A stretch of DNA of 64,000 nucleotides from Tubulanus polymorphus (GCF_964204645.1 NC_134026.1:12922450-12986449), one strand, 5' to 3'. Positions 10,285-22,599 are shown, counted from the first letter of the stretch. Notes: generated by a model from the sequence alone, not told the origin. Made by a program: numbers and translations.

Positions 10285-10693
10285 AGCAATAGGGGTAATG
10301 GGCTTTCATACCAAAGGTCGAAAGGTCGAGCTCATTAAAAACAAAACATTAAAAGTAATTTAAAACTATAATATATTTTCATAACCGTGTGCATTTTATA
10401 TTATAACTAAATATTTATTCTAAGATATCAATAATTTAAATTTTAAAAGCATATTGTATTAAATCCATTGGTCGCTCCACTACGCTGCCGCTCCGCTCCG
10501 CGACCAATTGATTTATTTACAATACACAAATTCATATAATCAAATATATTCAAATAATAATAATTATTCTATTATTCAACTGAAATACACACGGTTATGA
10601 AAATATATTATAGTTTTAAATTACTTTTAATATTTGTTTTTAATGAACTCGACCATTCAACCTTTAACCTGAAAGCCCATTACCCCTATTACT
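10285..10693. repeat. Polinton terminal inverted repeat that is itself a palindrome
   Basis: The outer arm begins AGCAATAGGGGTAATGGGCT and runs about 110 bp to CCGTGTG. The inner arm runs from CACACGG (about 10588) to AGCCCATTACCCCTATTACT, its complement. The 5'-AG terminus is the Polinton rule. The same structure, with near-identical sequence, forms both ends of the element at 40535-57641. Here the interior (PolB start at 10899) lies to the right. No partner end or 6-bp target duplication was found, so this copy is truncated or rearranged. Confidence 0.85.
10451..10526. repeat. Hairpin inserted in the loop of the TIR palindrome
   Basis: Relative to the loops at 40642-40748 and 57430-57530, this loop has an extra segment. 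The segment is an imperfect inverted repeat: TATTGTATTAAATC then ATTGGTCGC, a GC-rich centre, GCGACCAAT, then GATTTATTTACAATA. It looks like a tiny MITE-like foldback inserted into the palindrome loop. Confidence 0.65.
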
Positions 10694-10898
10694 CTTAAAA
10701 TATTCATGTACATGAATAACATTTAAATTGACAGATTATTCAATATAAAAGTATATATTTACAACATTATTTCAATATTCATATTTGTGTGAGTTAGATT
10801 TTTAAACATTAAAAGTGTAAGTAAAGTGTGATTGAAATAATGCATGATATAAATCATTGAACTTCTAAAATCAATTTAAAAAAAAATTTAGTATTAAA

Positions 10899-13290
10899 AT
10901 GGAAGCAAATAAGTACTACTGTCCAACATGTAATATCAATATAGATAAATCCCAAAAAGCAAGACACAATAAAACTAAAACACATTTAGAGAATAAATTG
11001 AAACTAGAATATGAAGATGATATATTAGAAACTAAATTAGATGAATTAAAGAATGAAAAAGAAACATATAAATGTGATACATGTAATCAATCATTCAGTG
11101 ATAAAAGATATTATAAAGAACATTTAAAATCTAAAAGTCATATTAGAAATATGAATAATGATATTTTAGGTGAAGATTATTTTGATAAAGATAATGATAA
11201 GAAACAGAAGACAATTAAAAGTATAAAAAATAAATTAAACAATAAAAGACCATACATAGAAGATGTAAGAAAATATATTAATTCATTAGATAATAAAAAA
11301 GATATAGAGATAACCGAAGCATTTAAAAGTGATATTGGCCCAGCAGCTATCGAGTTGAAATTTCATAAAGGAAAAACATTAGAAGAAAATAAAAAACATT
11401 TAGAAAATATGAAAGAAATAATAAAAATAATAACTGATGTTGAATATCCTAAAATAAGTATTTCATTAAAAGTTAAATTCATAAAATCTGAAGATAAACC
11501 AATATATAATATAAATTCTCATTCACAACATATTATATATAATCAACATATAGATGATAAATTAGATAAATGTTTTAATGAAGTAAAAACTAAAATAGAA
11601 GAGAAATATTTTGAAGGATCTGGTTTAATATTTGATGAAATAATATTTATGACTTTACATGTTTATAACACAAAATATAATAAGTTAACTAAATCAAAAC
11701 CAATTGATGAAAATAACGTATCATATTACGTATCATAAGAACCAGATATTGAAGCATCGAGTTATATTAAACTACCATTTAAAACTAATGCTGTAATAAA
11801 TGTACAAAATGAAGATGATAAATGTTTTCTATGGGCTATAAAGAGTTGTTTACAACCAACAGAAGATATTACACATAGTTTTAGATTAACTCATTATAAA
11901 CAATTTGAAAATAATTATAAGATAGATAAGTATCCTGTTTTAATTAAAAACATCCCAAAAATAGAGAAGAGATAATAATATAAAGATAAATGTATTTGAT
12001 TTAATCAAATTACCAAATACAAAAGGTAACAATATAAAACATTATACATTAGAACCTTTATATCTATCAAAAGATTATGATTCAAATGATGTTATAGATA
12101 TACTATATTATGAGAATCATTACATGTGGATTAAACAAATCGATTAATTTTTTTAATCAGAAAATGATCACCATAAAATATATCTTTGTAGAAAATGTTT
12201 ACATAAATTCAGTAATGAAAGTACATTATTAAATCATAAACAATTATGTGAAAATCATGATTATTGTAAATTAGTTTTACCAAATGAAAAAGATAAAATA
12301 TTAGAATTCAAAAAATATGATTACAAAAATAAGGTACCATTTGTAATATATGGAGATTTTGAATCATTAAATAAAGAATTAACTGATCAAGATAGAAAAG
12401 AAATATATTATAAAAGAAAGAAATTAAATTCTAATGAAAATGATCTTTCAGATGAAACGCCAAAACAAATACTATTAAAAAGATTCATCAATCAGCTGCT
12501 GCTTTCGGGTTATATATTAAATCTGATTATCCAGAACTAATTAAAAGTGAATATTATGATTATAGAAATGAAAATGTTATCAATCATTTTTGTGACTTAT
12601 TAATTGAATATGAAATAAGATTTAGTAAATTATTGAATACAAATATAGAAATTATAATGACAGAAGAAGATAAAGAAAAATTTGCGTTTGCAGATAAATG
12701 TTATTATTGTGAAAAGATATTTAATTATAAAGATAAAAAAGTAAGAGACCATGATCATTTGAACGGAAAGTTTAGAGGCGCTGCACATGAGAATTGTAAC
12801 TTACAAGCTAATTAATTTTGTACCAGTTATATTTCATAATCTATCAGGATATGATGCACATTTATTTATCAAACAGTTATGTCATAAAATAGAAGAAATT
12901 AATAATGAAATAGAAAGATTAAATTCAAATAGATCAAAAGATAAAAAACCAACTTATAAATTTAGAATGTTAGCTAAAACATCTGAGAATTATATATCAT
13001 TCCAATTTGGGTGTTTAAGATTTATAGATTCGTATAGATTTTTAAATAGTTCATTAGATAACTTATCAAAATCATTAGTTGATGATGAATTAAAAATATT
13101 AAAACAACATTACCCAAATAATGATGATTTCCAATTAATGAGATATAAAGGCGCAATTCCATATTCATTTTATAAATCACATAATGATTTCAATATATCT
13201 GAATTATTAAAAGAACAATTCTATGATGAATTAAAAAATGAATATGTTAAAGATGAAGTCTATAATAGAACATTGAATATTTGGAATTAG
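10899..13290 (+). pseudogene. polB: Polinton PolB, N-terminal and exonuclease half (plus strand)
   Basis: ATG at 10899, preceded by TATTAAAATGG, starts a protein with two C2H2 fingers (CPTC and CDTC, residues about 8-81). It continues into the conserved N-terminal Polinton PolB block (DDKCFLW near 11816), the exonuclease I motif (GDFESLNKE near 12356), the HNH-like zinc block (RDHDHLNGKFRGAAHENCN near 12747) and exonuclease II (FHNLSGYDAHLF near 12831). Stops and frameshifts occur at about 11736, 11970, 12145, 12500 and 12812. The gene ends at 13290 just after RTLNIWN, where it is fused tail to tail with another PolB copy. Polymerase motifs A to C are absent. The first 280 codons are intact and closely match the gene starting at 57116. 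Confidence 0.88.
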
Positions 13291-16200
13291 TATGTAGGCG
13301 TCGGTATTTTTTTTTGATTAATGGGAACCCAGAATTGAACGTTCCATCATCTGTTGATAAATCATAAACATAGTCAGTTGGGTTATAAATTTCAAATAAA
13401 TCTTTAACTTCTTCTGTTAATTCTTTTTCTACATGCCTTAAATTAAAACAATTTGGTTTAGATTTAATTAATTCTATATTCATATTAAATCCTAATGAAC
13501 TGCATAATATATTTAATCCTGATATAGCAACTTTTCCTTTCTGTGCAAAGGTTATCTTTTTATCCTTTGTAAATTTTTTAGTGCCATCTGCGGCATAGAA
13601 TCCAATGAAGAACCACTTTCTTAAATAATTTTTTGCATTTAATACATAATCTGGTACTATCTTTTCTTTAGTTGAAGTATTACTTTTCACTATTGCATGA
13701 ATATAGAATTCATCATTATATTTCATAGCAAAATCTTTAGGATTATTTACAAGTATTCTATAAACTGCTGATGATTTCATAACATCCATGATTCTAAATG
13801 TTTTATGTGAATAAACTTCTTCACAGAATTTCTTAATTCTTTCTAATAATTTCAAGTCTTGATTGCATAAATACCAACAATATTTATTACCCCAAACATA
13901 ATTATGCACACCTGCTGAACCATCACCCATGAAAAATCCTTTGATAGAATATTCTTTTTCTTCTAATGTTTCGGGTTCTATATTATAAATATTATCAATA
14001 ATTTCATCAAATGACATATGATTCATTCTTTGGAAAAATCTTTTATGTAATAATTCATCTCCAATTTTTATATCAGTTGGTTTTATTTCATCGCCATTTC
14101 GTTTAATTAAACTATGATCTTCTGTAACATCTACAAATCCTAATTTAGTTCTGACTCTATAGATTTTCTTATTTGTTTTATGTCTAATAATATTCTTTTA
14201 TTTTTTCCATCCATTTCTTGTCCAAACATCCATTAATCCATTTATTTGTATTAATTCTTTTTCACCATATGAAATATAACTTTCATTTTGTTTTGGAATT
14301 ATTTCTGAAATTCTTCTTATCAATATTTTATCATTACATTTTAATAATATTGGGGTGTCAGCTGTTACAGAATCAAAATATAATATTTCAATATGCTTTT
14401 CCCCAAAAAGTGGTTGTAAAACATTATAATAAAAATCATACATTAATAATTTTGATACTTCTAAAACAGTTGAACCAATGAATATAGGTTTATTAAATTT
14501 CATTGACGTTCTTTTTAATTTAACTGCTGTTAAATAATCTTCAAATCTTTTATTTCCTAAATGTCTAGGACTTGATTGTAAATGTCTTAATCGTTCAGAA
14601 TTATTTACTAATTCAATATCATTTCTATTTCTAATATTTTCACATGTTTTACCATAAAAACTATTATTCATTAATTTGAAGTAATCTTTTTCAAAATCTG
14701 TTTTTGATATGGTTCTCTGTTGAGTATTAAAATCTATATATTTTTCTAACCACTTCGATTGATTAAATTCAATATATCTATGTACTTTCTTTAATTTCAT
14801 TCCTTGTTTTAGATAAAATTTTAACATTCTATAATGAACAATATAATTGTATTTATTATTTTGAGTAAGTATTAATTTTTCTGTAAAAACATGATCTTTC
14901 GGTTTTATTTTCTTCTGGTATTCACTTAAATAACTATCATCTACAGTTAAATGTTCTGGGCAATAAGGTAAGTTTCTTGTTTTAAACTTTATATTTTCAG
15001 GATATTCTAAATCAACTACAAAGAAATAACCGATTGGTGCTTCATCTTCTAAACTCATAATTGCGCTTTCCCAATTAGTTTTATCACCATTTTCAACTTC
15101 TGTTAGTATAAAATTTTTATATGGTTGAGGTTGCATCATTGCCCAACCATATAAATTATTGGCGTCAATATATAATAATTTATATTCATCATTTGCTTTA
15201 AAATACCATAACACCACTAATTTCACCTCTAATTCATTTTTCAAATAATAAAACCATATCTGGTTCTTTTAATAAATCTAATTCTACATTTGTATATTTT
15301 AAACCACATTGCCAGGTTAAACCAGGACTAGAGTAGCAATAACAAGGATCAACATTAAAATGATTCAAATTAACTTCTCTAAATTTTTCAAATATGTCAG
15401 CCAATATCATAACATCTGATTTTAAATATAAATCAACTAATTCACCATGATTTTTCATCTTAAAATGGTTCCAAATATTTAATGTTCTATTAAACGCTTC
15501 GTCTTTCACATACTCCTCTTTTAATTGGTCATAAAATTGATCTTTTAATAATTCTGTTACATTAAAATCATTGTGTGTTTTATAAAATGAATAAGGAATT
15601 GCGCCTTTATATCTCAATAATTTAAAATCTTGTTCATTTGGATAATAATATCGAGTTATAACAAAATCATTATCAACTAAACTTTTTGATAAATTATCTA
15701 ATGAACTTGCTAGAAATCTATAAGAATCTAAAAATCTAATGCAACCAAATTGAAATGAAATCTAATTTTCAGATGTTTTAGCTAATAGTTTAAAATCATA
15801 TTTTCTTACATTTACACCATTCATAGCATTATATTCTTCTATTTCTTGATTAATTGCACCCAATTTTCTCGATAATTGTATAAATAGATGGGTATCATAG
15901 CCTGATAAATTATGAAATAATATTGGTACGAAATTAACTTTCTTAGCTTGTAAATTACAATCTTCATGAGCAGCTCCACGATATTTTGAATTTAAATGAT
16001 TATGATCTCTAACTTTTTTATCAAATGAATAAAAACGTTTTTCACAATAACAACAATGAGTTGCATAATTATAATCAATTTCATCTTCTTTTGTCATATT
16101 TATTCTTTTATTTTTGTTTAATAATTTTGCAAAATCACTTTCTAATTCAATCATTTTGTCACAAAAATCATTAACTACATTTTCACCTCTGAAAGAAATA

Positions 16201-17710
16201 TATTGATTTTCATATAATTCAGGATAATTTGATTTTATATAAATTCCATAAGCCGCAGCTCTTTGATGAACTTTTTAAATTGTATTTATAATTGGTGGGT
16301 CTTGTATTGTGTCTTCATTTAATTCATTTCCTTTATCCATTGATTTTAATAATTGCTTTTTGTTATATATTTCTTTTCTATCTTGATCAGTTAATTCTTT
16401 ATTCAACGATTCAAAATCCCCATAAAATACAAATGGAACAATATTCTTAAATTTATGATTAGTAAATTTCAATTTATAATCTTTTTCTGTTGGCATTATT
16501 AATTTACAAAAATCTTTATTATCACATAATTCTTTATGTTTTATTAATGTATTCTCAGTCATAAATTTAGATAAACATTTTCTACATAGTTAAATTTTAC
16601 GATGATGATCACTTTCTGTTCTAAAGAATAAATCAATTTGTTTTAACCACATATAATGTTCATTTTCATCTTTTTTATAATATAACAAATCTATAGCATT
16701 TTCATCATCATAATATTCTGTTAAATATAAAGCTTCCAATGTATAATCTTTAATATTTTCACCTTTTGTCTTTGGTAATTGCATTAATTCAAATACATTT
16801 ATTTTTAAATTATTAACTTTTTCTATTTAAGGAATAATTTTTATAGTTACTGGATATTGATCAATTTTATATAATATTTCATATTTCCGATAATCTGTTA
16901 TTCTACAAACATTTTCCTGTGTTGGATGTAAGCAACTAATAATTGACCATAGAAAACATTTATTATCTTCATTTTGAATATTTATTACTGCTTTTGTTGT
17001 AAATGGTAATTTAATATAAGATGATGCTTTAATATCCTTTTCTGTTGTAAAGTTTGAATCATTTTTAAACATTTTATTACTTTTTGATGTTTTATTTCTT
17101 TTTGTATTATAAACATTTAAATCTAAATATATATTTCATTCAATGTTAAGCCAGAACCCTCAAAATATCTTTCTTCAATATGACGTTTAAATTCATTATA
17201 TATTTTTTCTAACTTCTCTTTTATTTGTGTTTTTGAAATTATTTCTTCAGAGAGTGTTTGAATATCATAATCCATTTTATCTTCTGACTTTAAAAAACTT
17301 ACTTTCCCAGAAATACTAATTTTTGGATATTCAAAACCTGTTATTAAATCTAGTATTTTTTCCATTATTTCATTAAATTTATTATAATCTTCTATTGTTG
17401 AACCTTTAAAAAATCTAAATATAATAGCTGCAGGACCAATTTTACTATGTAATGTTTCTAAAATTTCAATTGTATCTTTTATTTCTAGTGAATCGATATA
17501 ATTTCTAACATTTTCCATGTAAGGTTTATTTGAAATGGATTTAGTTTTTGAAGTTGGTTTTTTTACTTTTTGAGGTTTATCGTTTTTCTGGCTGGTGTTC
17601 ATTCTCTCCCATTTATTAGGAAAAAAATTACTTGTGGTGATGAGTGGTGTCTCGCCCTCTCGTCCTCTGATCTGAAACCCACATCTTCCAATTACTGATT
17701 TCCATTGCAC
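13291..17710 (-). pseudogene. polB: Divergent Polinton PolB with polymerase motifs A and B and an intein in motif C
   Basis: Reading leftward from about 17590-17710: a conserved N-terminal region (PYMENVRNYIDSL), the DNKCFLWS block (about 16950), exonuclease I (GDFESLNKELTD, about 16405), the HNH-like zinc block (RDHNHLNSKYRGAAHEDCN, about 15990), exonuclease II (FHNLSGYDTHLF), exonuclease III (YLKSDVMIL, about 15420), motif A (YIDANNLYGWAMM, about 15175), motif B (LMNNSFYGKTCENIRNR, about 14674) and motif C split by an intein at 14371. It is clearly diverged from the copies at 10899 and 57116, so it belongs to another subfamily. Stops or shifts occur near 17115, 16825, 16585, 16275, 15763 and 15630. 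The first 40 codons at 17590-17710 are GC-richer and unlike other PolB starts. After TDAYIL the copy ends at the fusion point 13290. Confidence 0.85.
13306..14371 (-). other. Intein with LAGLIDADG homing endonuclease, copy B
   Basis: This is the second copy of the same intein family, read leftward from Ser at 14371 (SVTADTPILL after YFD) to the junction with TDAYIL at 13305. Both endonuclease helices (IKGFFMGDGSAG, WFFIGFYAADGT) and block F (YVYDLSTDDGTFN) are present. It carries one nonsense change (TAA near 14198, Leu in copy A) and an A-run of nine at the C-terminus that puts the terminal Asn-Thr out of frame. It differs from copy A at scattered codons. Confidence 0.82.
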
Positions 17711-18257
17711 ACAGACGAAAATATTACGCTATAAACTGAAATATAAATTTAGCCTAACGGCCGTGAAGGTTTGAAAGGTTTTTCCAAAATATCAAAGCAT
17801 TAAGGATTTCAAAGTGATATTGCAATACGTACTTTTTATGGGGTACCTCAAGGAACACACAATGGGATTCACCAAATAAAATATTTCGAGCGAGGCATAA
17901 GAATCAATGACAGATATATTTTCTGGAAAGGACTGGTCACGGAAATTATGTTTTAATCCTTTAGATGTTTGTCATTAATTGGTTTGTCATAAATTGATGG
18001 GTCCAAATGTACCGTGTTAAAACCACAATCAGCAAACATTTTCATTATTGCCAAAGACTGAAAATGTTCCATTGCAAACAAATTAAACAAATTAACAGAT
18101 ATTCATTTAAAAAATTCATTCAGTTGAACATGTAATTGTAAATAATTTTATCCTCCCTCAAGCATTGAAATGTTGGGTGAAATGGTGAAAATAAATCCAT
18201 TCTTTTCTTATTCTGTTCTGATCAAATATTTACTTGAGTTGCAGACATCGGCACGCA
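17711..18257. other. Non-coding stretch
   Basis: No gene recognised. Composition is less AT-extreme than the PolB next to it. A GACATCGGCACGCA string near 18245 also occurs at 1983, suggesting a small dispersed repeat. Confidence 0.4.
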
Positions 18258-18260
18258 CGT

Positions 18261-18287
18261 GGAACCGGGAGCCAGCTTCACAGGGGT
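18261..18287 (-). repeat. Inverted flank ACCCCTGTGAAGCTGGCT, right copy
   Basis: The reverse complement of this stretch reads ACCCCTGTGAAGCTGGCT followed by CCCGGTTCC. It matches the left copy at 10015 except for a small duplication there. It abuts the start of the large telomere-like satellite. Confidence 0.7.
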
Positions 18288-18291
18288 AACC

Positions 18292-19415
18292 CTTCACTCT
18301 AAACCCTAACCCCTTTACCCTACCCCTCTAAACCTAACCCGCTAAACACTAAACCCTCTAAACACTAAATCCTAACCCTCTAAACCCTAACCCTATGAAC
18401 CCTACCCCCAAACCCTAACCCCCTAAACCCTTTCCCTCTAAACCTAAACCTCTAAACCCTAACCCAATAAATCCTAACCCTCTAAATCCTAACCCTCTGA
18501 ACCCTAACCCCCTGAACCCTATCCCTGTAAAACCTTACCCTATAAACCCTTAACCCTTACCATCTAAGCACTTAACCCTCTAAACAATTAACCCTATAAA
18601 CCCTAAACCATTACCATCTAAACACTTAACCCTCTAAACAATTAACTCCCTTAACCCTACCCCTCTAAACCTTACCCTCTAAACCTAACCCTCTAAACAC
18701 TGAACCCTCTAAAAACTAAACCCTAACTCTCTAAACCCTGTCCTTTAAACCCTAAACCTCTAAAGCATAACACCCTAAACCCTAACCCTATGAATCCTAA
18801 CCCTCTAAACCCTAATCCTCTAAACCCTGTCCCTCTAAACCCTAACCCTCTAACCCCTAAACCCTAACCCTATAAATCCTACCCCTCTAAACCCTAACCC
18901 TCTGAACCCTAACCCTTTAAACCCTAATCCTCTAAACCCTGTCCCTCTAAACCCTAACCCTCTAACCCCTTAACCTTATAAATCCTCACCCTCTGAACCC
19001 TAACCCTCCGAACCCTAACCGCCTGAACCTAACCCCTAAACCCTATTCCTCTAAACCTAACCCTCTAAACCCTAACCCTCTGAACCCTAACTACCTAAGC
19101 CCTAACCCTATAAATCCTAACCCTCTAAACCCTTACCCTCTAAACCCTAACCCCCTAAACCCTTACCCTATAAATCCTAACCCTTTAAACCCTAACCCCC
19201 TCTAAACCCTAACCCTATAAATCCAAACCCTATAAATATATTATTAAATATATATTATTATATATATTCAAATATATATAATAAAGCCCAATATAATATT
19301 ACTTTAATATAATTAATATAATATTTCTATCTCTTTAAACCCAAACCCTCCAAACCCTAAACCTCTAAACCCTATTCTTCTAAACCCTAACCTTCTAAAC
19401 CCTAACCCTACTTTT
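18292..19415. repeat. Telomere-like satellite, CTCTAAACCCTAACC units
   Basis: Over 1.1 kb of imperfect 15-bp units of TCTAAACCCTAACCC type, with variants (CTGAACC, TATAAATCC, CCCCTAAACC). It is interrupted at about 19235-19335 by an AT palindrome-rich patch. The unit is an expanded derivative of the metazoan CCCTAA telomere motif. Orientation matches the array at 9826. Sequence divergence between units shows an old interstitial array. Confidence 0.92.
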
Positions 19416-19996
19416 CTAAAAGAAATGAAAGGATAGTAGAATAGGGGAGTAAAATAGTAGTATAGTAGGATAGTTAACTATTCTAAAAGAAAGTGAAAGG
19501 ATAGTAGAGTAGGGAAGTAGAATAGTAGAATTGTAGGATAGTTAACTATTCTAAAAGAAATGAAAGGATAGTAGAATAGTAGGATAGTTAACTATTCTCA
19601 AAGAAAGTGAAAGGATAGTAGAGTAGGCAAGTCGAATAGTAGAATTGGGGTGTAGAATAGTAGAATAGTAGAATAGTTAACTATTCTAAAAGAAATGAAC
19701 GGATAGTAGAATAGGGAAGTAGAATAGTAGAGTAGTAGAATAGTTAACTTTTTTAAAAGAAATGAAAGGATAGTAGAATAGTAGAATAGTTAACTTTTCT
19801 TAAAGAAATGAAAGGATAGTAGAATAGGGATGTAGAATAATAGAATAGTAGAATAGTTAACTATTCTAAAAGAAATGAAAGGATAGAAGAATAGTAGAAT
19901 AGTTAACTATTCTAAAATAAATGAAAGGATAGTAGAATAGTAGAATAGTTAACTATTCTAAAAGAAATGAAAGGATAGTAGAATAGTAGAATAGTT
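19416..19996. repeat. Minisatellite with AGGATAGTAGAATAG core
   Basis: Tandem units of about 55-75 bp combine TTAACTATTCTAAAAGAAA, TGAAAGGATAGTAGAATAG and a variable number of TAGAATAG steps. At least nine copies are seen. The TTAACTATTCTA part is partly complementary to TAGAATAGTTAA, so each unit can fold. Confidence 0.88.
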
Positions 19997-20165
19997 AATT
20001 ATACAACTATTATAAGATCCCGCACCATTATGTTCTATTATAGGTTCTGGTTGAGTTATTTTAGTGTCTGTTGGTACTTTTTGTATTATTGAACGAGGAA
20101 TTGATGGTAATAATTCGCGATCGTATCGTTCCGTTGGTTCTACTGTGCGTATAAATCGCCTGAAT
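19983..20165 (-). pseudogene. Open C-terminal remnant next to the Gypsy element
   Basis: A minus-strand frame of about 60 codons with ordinary codon use (RRFIRTVEPTERYDRELLP...) runs to a stop in the minisatellite edge. It follows the small zinc-finger frame at 20225-20398 and may be the tail of the same extra Gypsy protein. It has no recognised domain. Confidence 0.3.
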
Positions 20166-20224
20166 GTCCTTTGACTGCATTCAGATCTAAGGATGAATTT
20201 TTTCTACATGCTCTCTCAGCAGGC

Positions 20225-20398
20225 TCACTCTATGTGAATTGAATTCACACAGCGTGCTCTGGTCTCGGGTTTACATGTATTTTCTTTCCTTGATGATTTA
20301 TTTCTACAGTTTCTTAGATGCCTTCGCTTGTTCGTGCCTTCCGATAATGAGCGCATGCAGTATGAGCATTTCCACAATTTCTCGAAAGTAGGAGCCAT
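20225..20398 (-). pseudogene. Small Cys/His zinc-finger frame downstream of Gypsy integrase
   Basis: ATG at 20398 opens a 57-codon frame with a CSYC...HLRNC zinc-binding pattern at residues 11-31. A second Cys/His finger (LLREHVEKIHP) continues in another frame just past the stop. It sits 3' of the pol gene, where the 3' LTR or an extra frame would lie. I infer an accessory zinc-finger frame of the retroelement, broken by a frameshift near 20230. Confidence 0.35.
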
Positions 20399-20457
20399 TT
20401 TCTTTAAGCTAGAAATATGAAATCACATTTCAGTTATCCAGCGGCGTGGCTTTCGGA

Positions 20458-22309
20458 CTACCCGCCCCCTCTTGTTGTCTGGTCACTTGAGATCTCATAC
20501 TCTTCATCTTGAACTGTATATTCTTTGTTATTCTCCCTATCTTTAGTCGCCATGTATGGCTTTAATCTGTTATAATGTACTGTCTTCTCTACACCTTCGT
20601 CCGGCAATTGTATTCTGTATACTACATCGTTTACTTCTCCCTTAACTATACAGGGTCCTAACCACCTATTTGCCAATTTCTTTGATCGACCTTGTGGAAC
20701 TGTTGGATTAAATAACCAGACTAAATCATTGATTAGATATCTACTATCCTTCGTTCTAATATCGTAATTCTTCTTATTTCTTATAGCTCTACGGCCGGTA
20801 TGAAAACGTACTTCTTTGAACGCCAGTTCCAGACATTTACTCAAAGAAATGATATACGTGGTATAAGATTTCTCTACTTGAGAAGACGGTCCACCTACAA
20901 TCACATCGATTGGTAAATCTACCTCTCTACCAAGCATCAAGTGATTAGGAGAATAACCTGTGACGTCATGTTTCGTGGCTCTGTACGCCATAGTTACGTC
21001 AGGTAGGCACTCATCCGAATCTTCTTGATCATCATGGATTGTCATGGTCAAACAATTCAATAAAGTTCTATTAAATCGTTCGACCACTCCATCAGACTGT
21101 GGATGATACGCGCACGTTCTAGTTTTCTTTATTTCTAATAATGCACATAATTCTTTCATCAATCTAGATTGAAAGTTAGCACCTTGATCTGTATGAATTA
21201 TTCTTGGCACCCCAAACCTCGATATAAATTCTTCTACTAATTTACACGCTACGGTTTCTACGGACTTTGATCTGGTAAAGCATAAGCTAAAATAGTCACA
21301 AACTACTAACATATAGGTCATTCCATTGCGTGAAGTAGGCAATGGACCCAAAATATCCATGGCTATTCTTTCCATTGGAAGACCCACTCTGTATAACTGT
21401 AAGCTAGCTTTTGGTTTCACTGCCGGTGTCTTTCGAGCACCACATACAAAACAATACAAGCAGTGTGTTCTTACATCTTGCCGGATGTGATGCCAATAAA
21501 AACGGCCGTGCACTCTCGTTAAAATTTTACGAACTCCTAGATGTGCAGCAGTTATAGAGTTATGTAAACTGTGTAAAACTTCTTCCCTGTAATCTTTCGG
21601 TAATAATAGTAAAATGGATTCACTGAATCCTTCTCTCTGTTTACAGATATATAAAACATCATCTATAATCTGTAACTGTTGCCACATAGCCCAATAAAAT
21701 TTTGCGTCTTCGCCAATGACCCTCTGGAGCAAATTGACTATACGTATATTGAGTTTCAGTTATATCTTTTTCTGATAATAAGTTGTTTACTCTACTCTTT
21801 CTCATTTCATTACAGGTGCCCTGATTTTTTCTTGTTATACGATCGCATTGTGTGCACTCTTGTCTTGATAATGCATCGGCATTACCATGATTCTTGCCTG
21901 GCCTATGGATGATCTCAAAATCGTAAGTACTTAATACAGATATCCACCTTGCTATCTGTCCCTCTGGTTCTTTAAATGACATTAACCATTTTAAAGAGGC
22001 ATGATCTGTTCTTAAGGTGAAACGCTTGCCCATCAAATAGTATTTAAAATGCTTAATGAATGATACTACAGCCAACAATACTCGCCTCGTTACACAATAA
22101 TTTCTTTCAGGCTTGGCTAACGTACGACTTGCGTATGCTATCACCCGTTCTTTTCCATCCTGAATTTGTGACAAAACTGCTCCTATCCCCGTATTGCAAG
22201 CATCTATGTCTAGTATAAAATATATATTCGGGTCTGGATTTGCCAATATCGGTGCTGTCGTTAATAATTCTTTGGTATTTGTAAAAGCCGCGTCACAGTC
22301 GGTGACCAC
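20458..22309 (-). pseudogene. pol: Ty3/Gypsy pol fragment: RNase H and integrase
   Basis: The 5' part (22309-21660) is an RT-associated RNase H: DIDACNTGIGAVLSQ, LRTDHASLKWL and HGNADALSR are diagnostic. The second part (21732-20458) has the H2C2 zinc-binding integrase N-terminus (HNSITAAHLG, then CLYC...C) and a DDE core: MDILGPLP, HTDQGANF, and HPQSDGVVERFNRTL. A GPCIVKGEVNDVVYRIQ segment forms the C-terminal domain. A single frameshift lies between 21732 and 21660. Gag, protease and most of RT are missing, cut at 22310. The purine-rich AAGAGGGGGCGGGTAG at the 3' end could be the polypurine tract. Confidence 0.9.
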
Positions 22310-22432
22310 TTAAATTCGTACCTCTCGTTTTCGTACCTCTTGTACCTATCTTGGATTCTTATTTTCTTACTTTCTTGGATTCTTACGTACGTCTAGTACA
22401 TAGATATATGAATTAATTTTATAATAATTATT

Positions 22433-22565
22433 CTAATTTTGTTTCTAATAAATTTATAAAGTCATCTTTGTTTATATCTAATCCACTGATATCTGTAGGT
22501 ATATTTATTAATTTTAGTTGAACCATCAGTTTATAATTATTATATATCTTAGCTTCTTTTCTTAA
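22433..22565 (-). pseudogene. Short open coding remnant of unknown type
   Basis: About 44 codons on the minus strand end DDFINLLETKLE followed by TAA. Codon use is AT-rich, like the Polinton genes rather than the Gypsy element beside it. No family is recognised; it may be a C-terminal scrap of a Polinton gene. Confidence 0.25.
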
Positions 22566-22599
22566 TTATGCCCCCGGCTCAACTTTAGCCGCCGCAAGT

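Noticed and set aside
18292-19415. True telomere
   Set aside because: Units are 15 bp and highly diverged, the array is flanked by ordinary DNA on both sides, and orientation does not point to an end.
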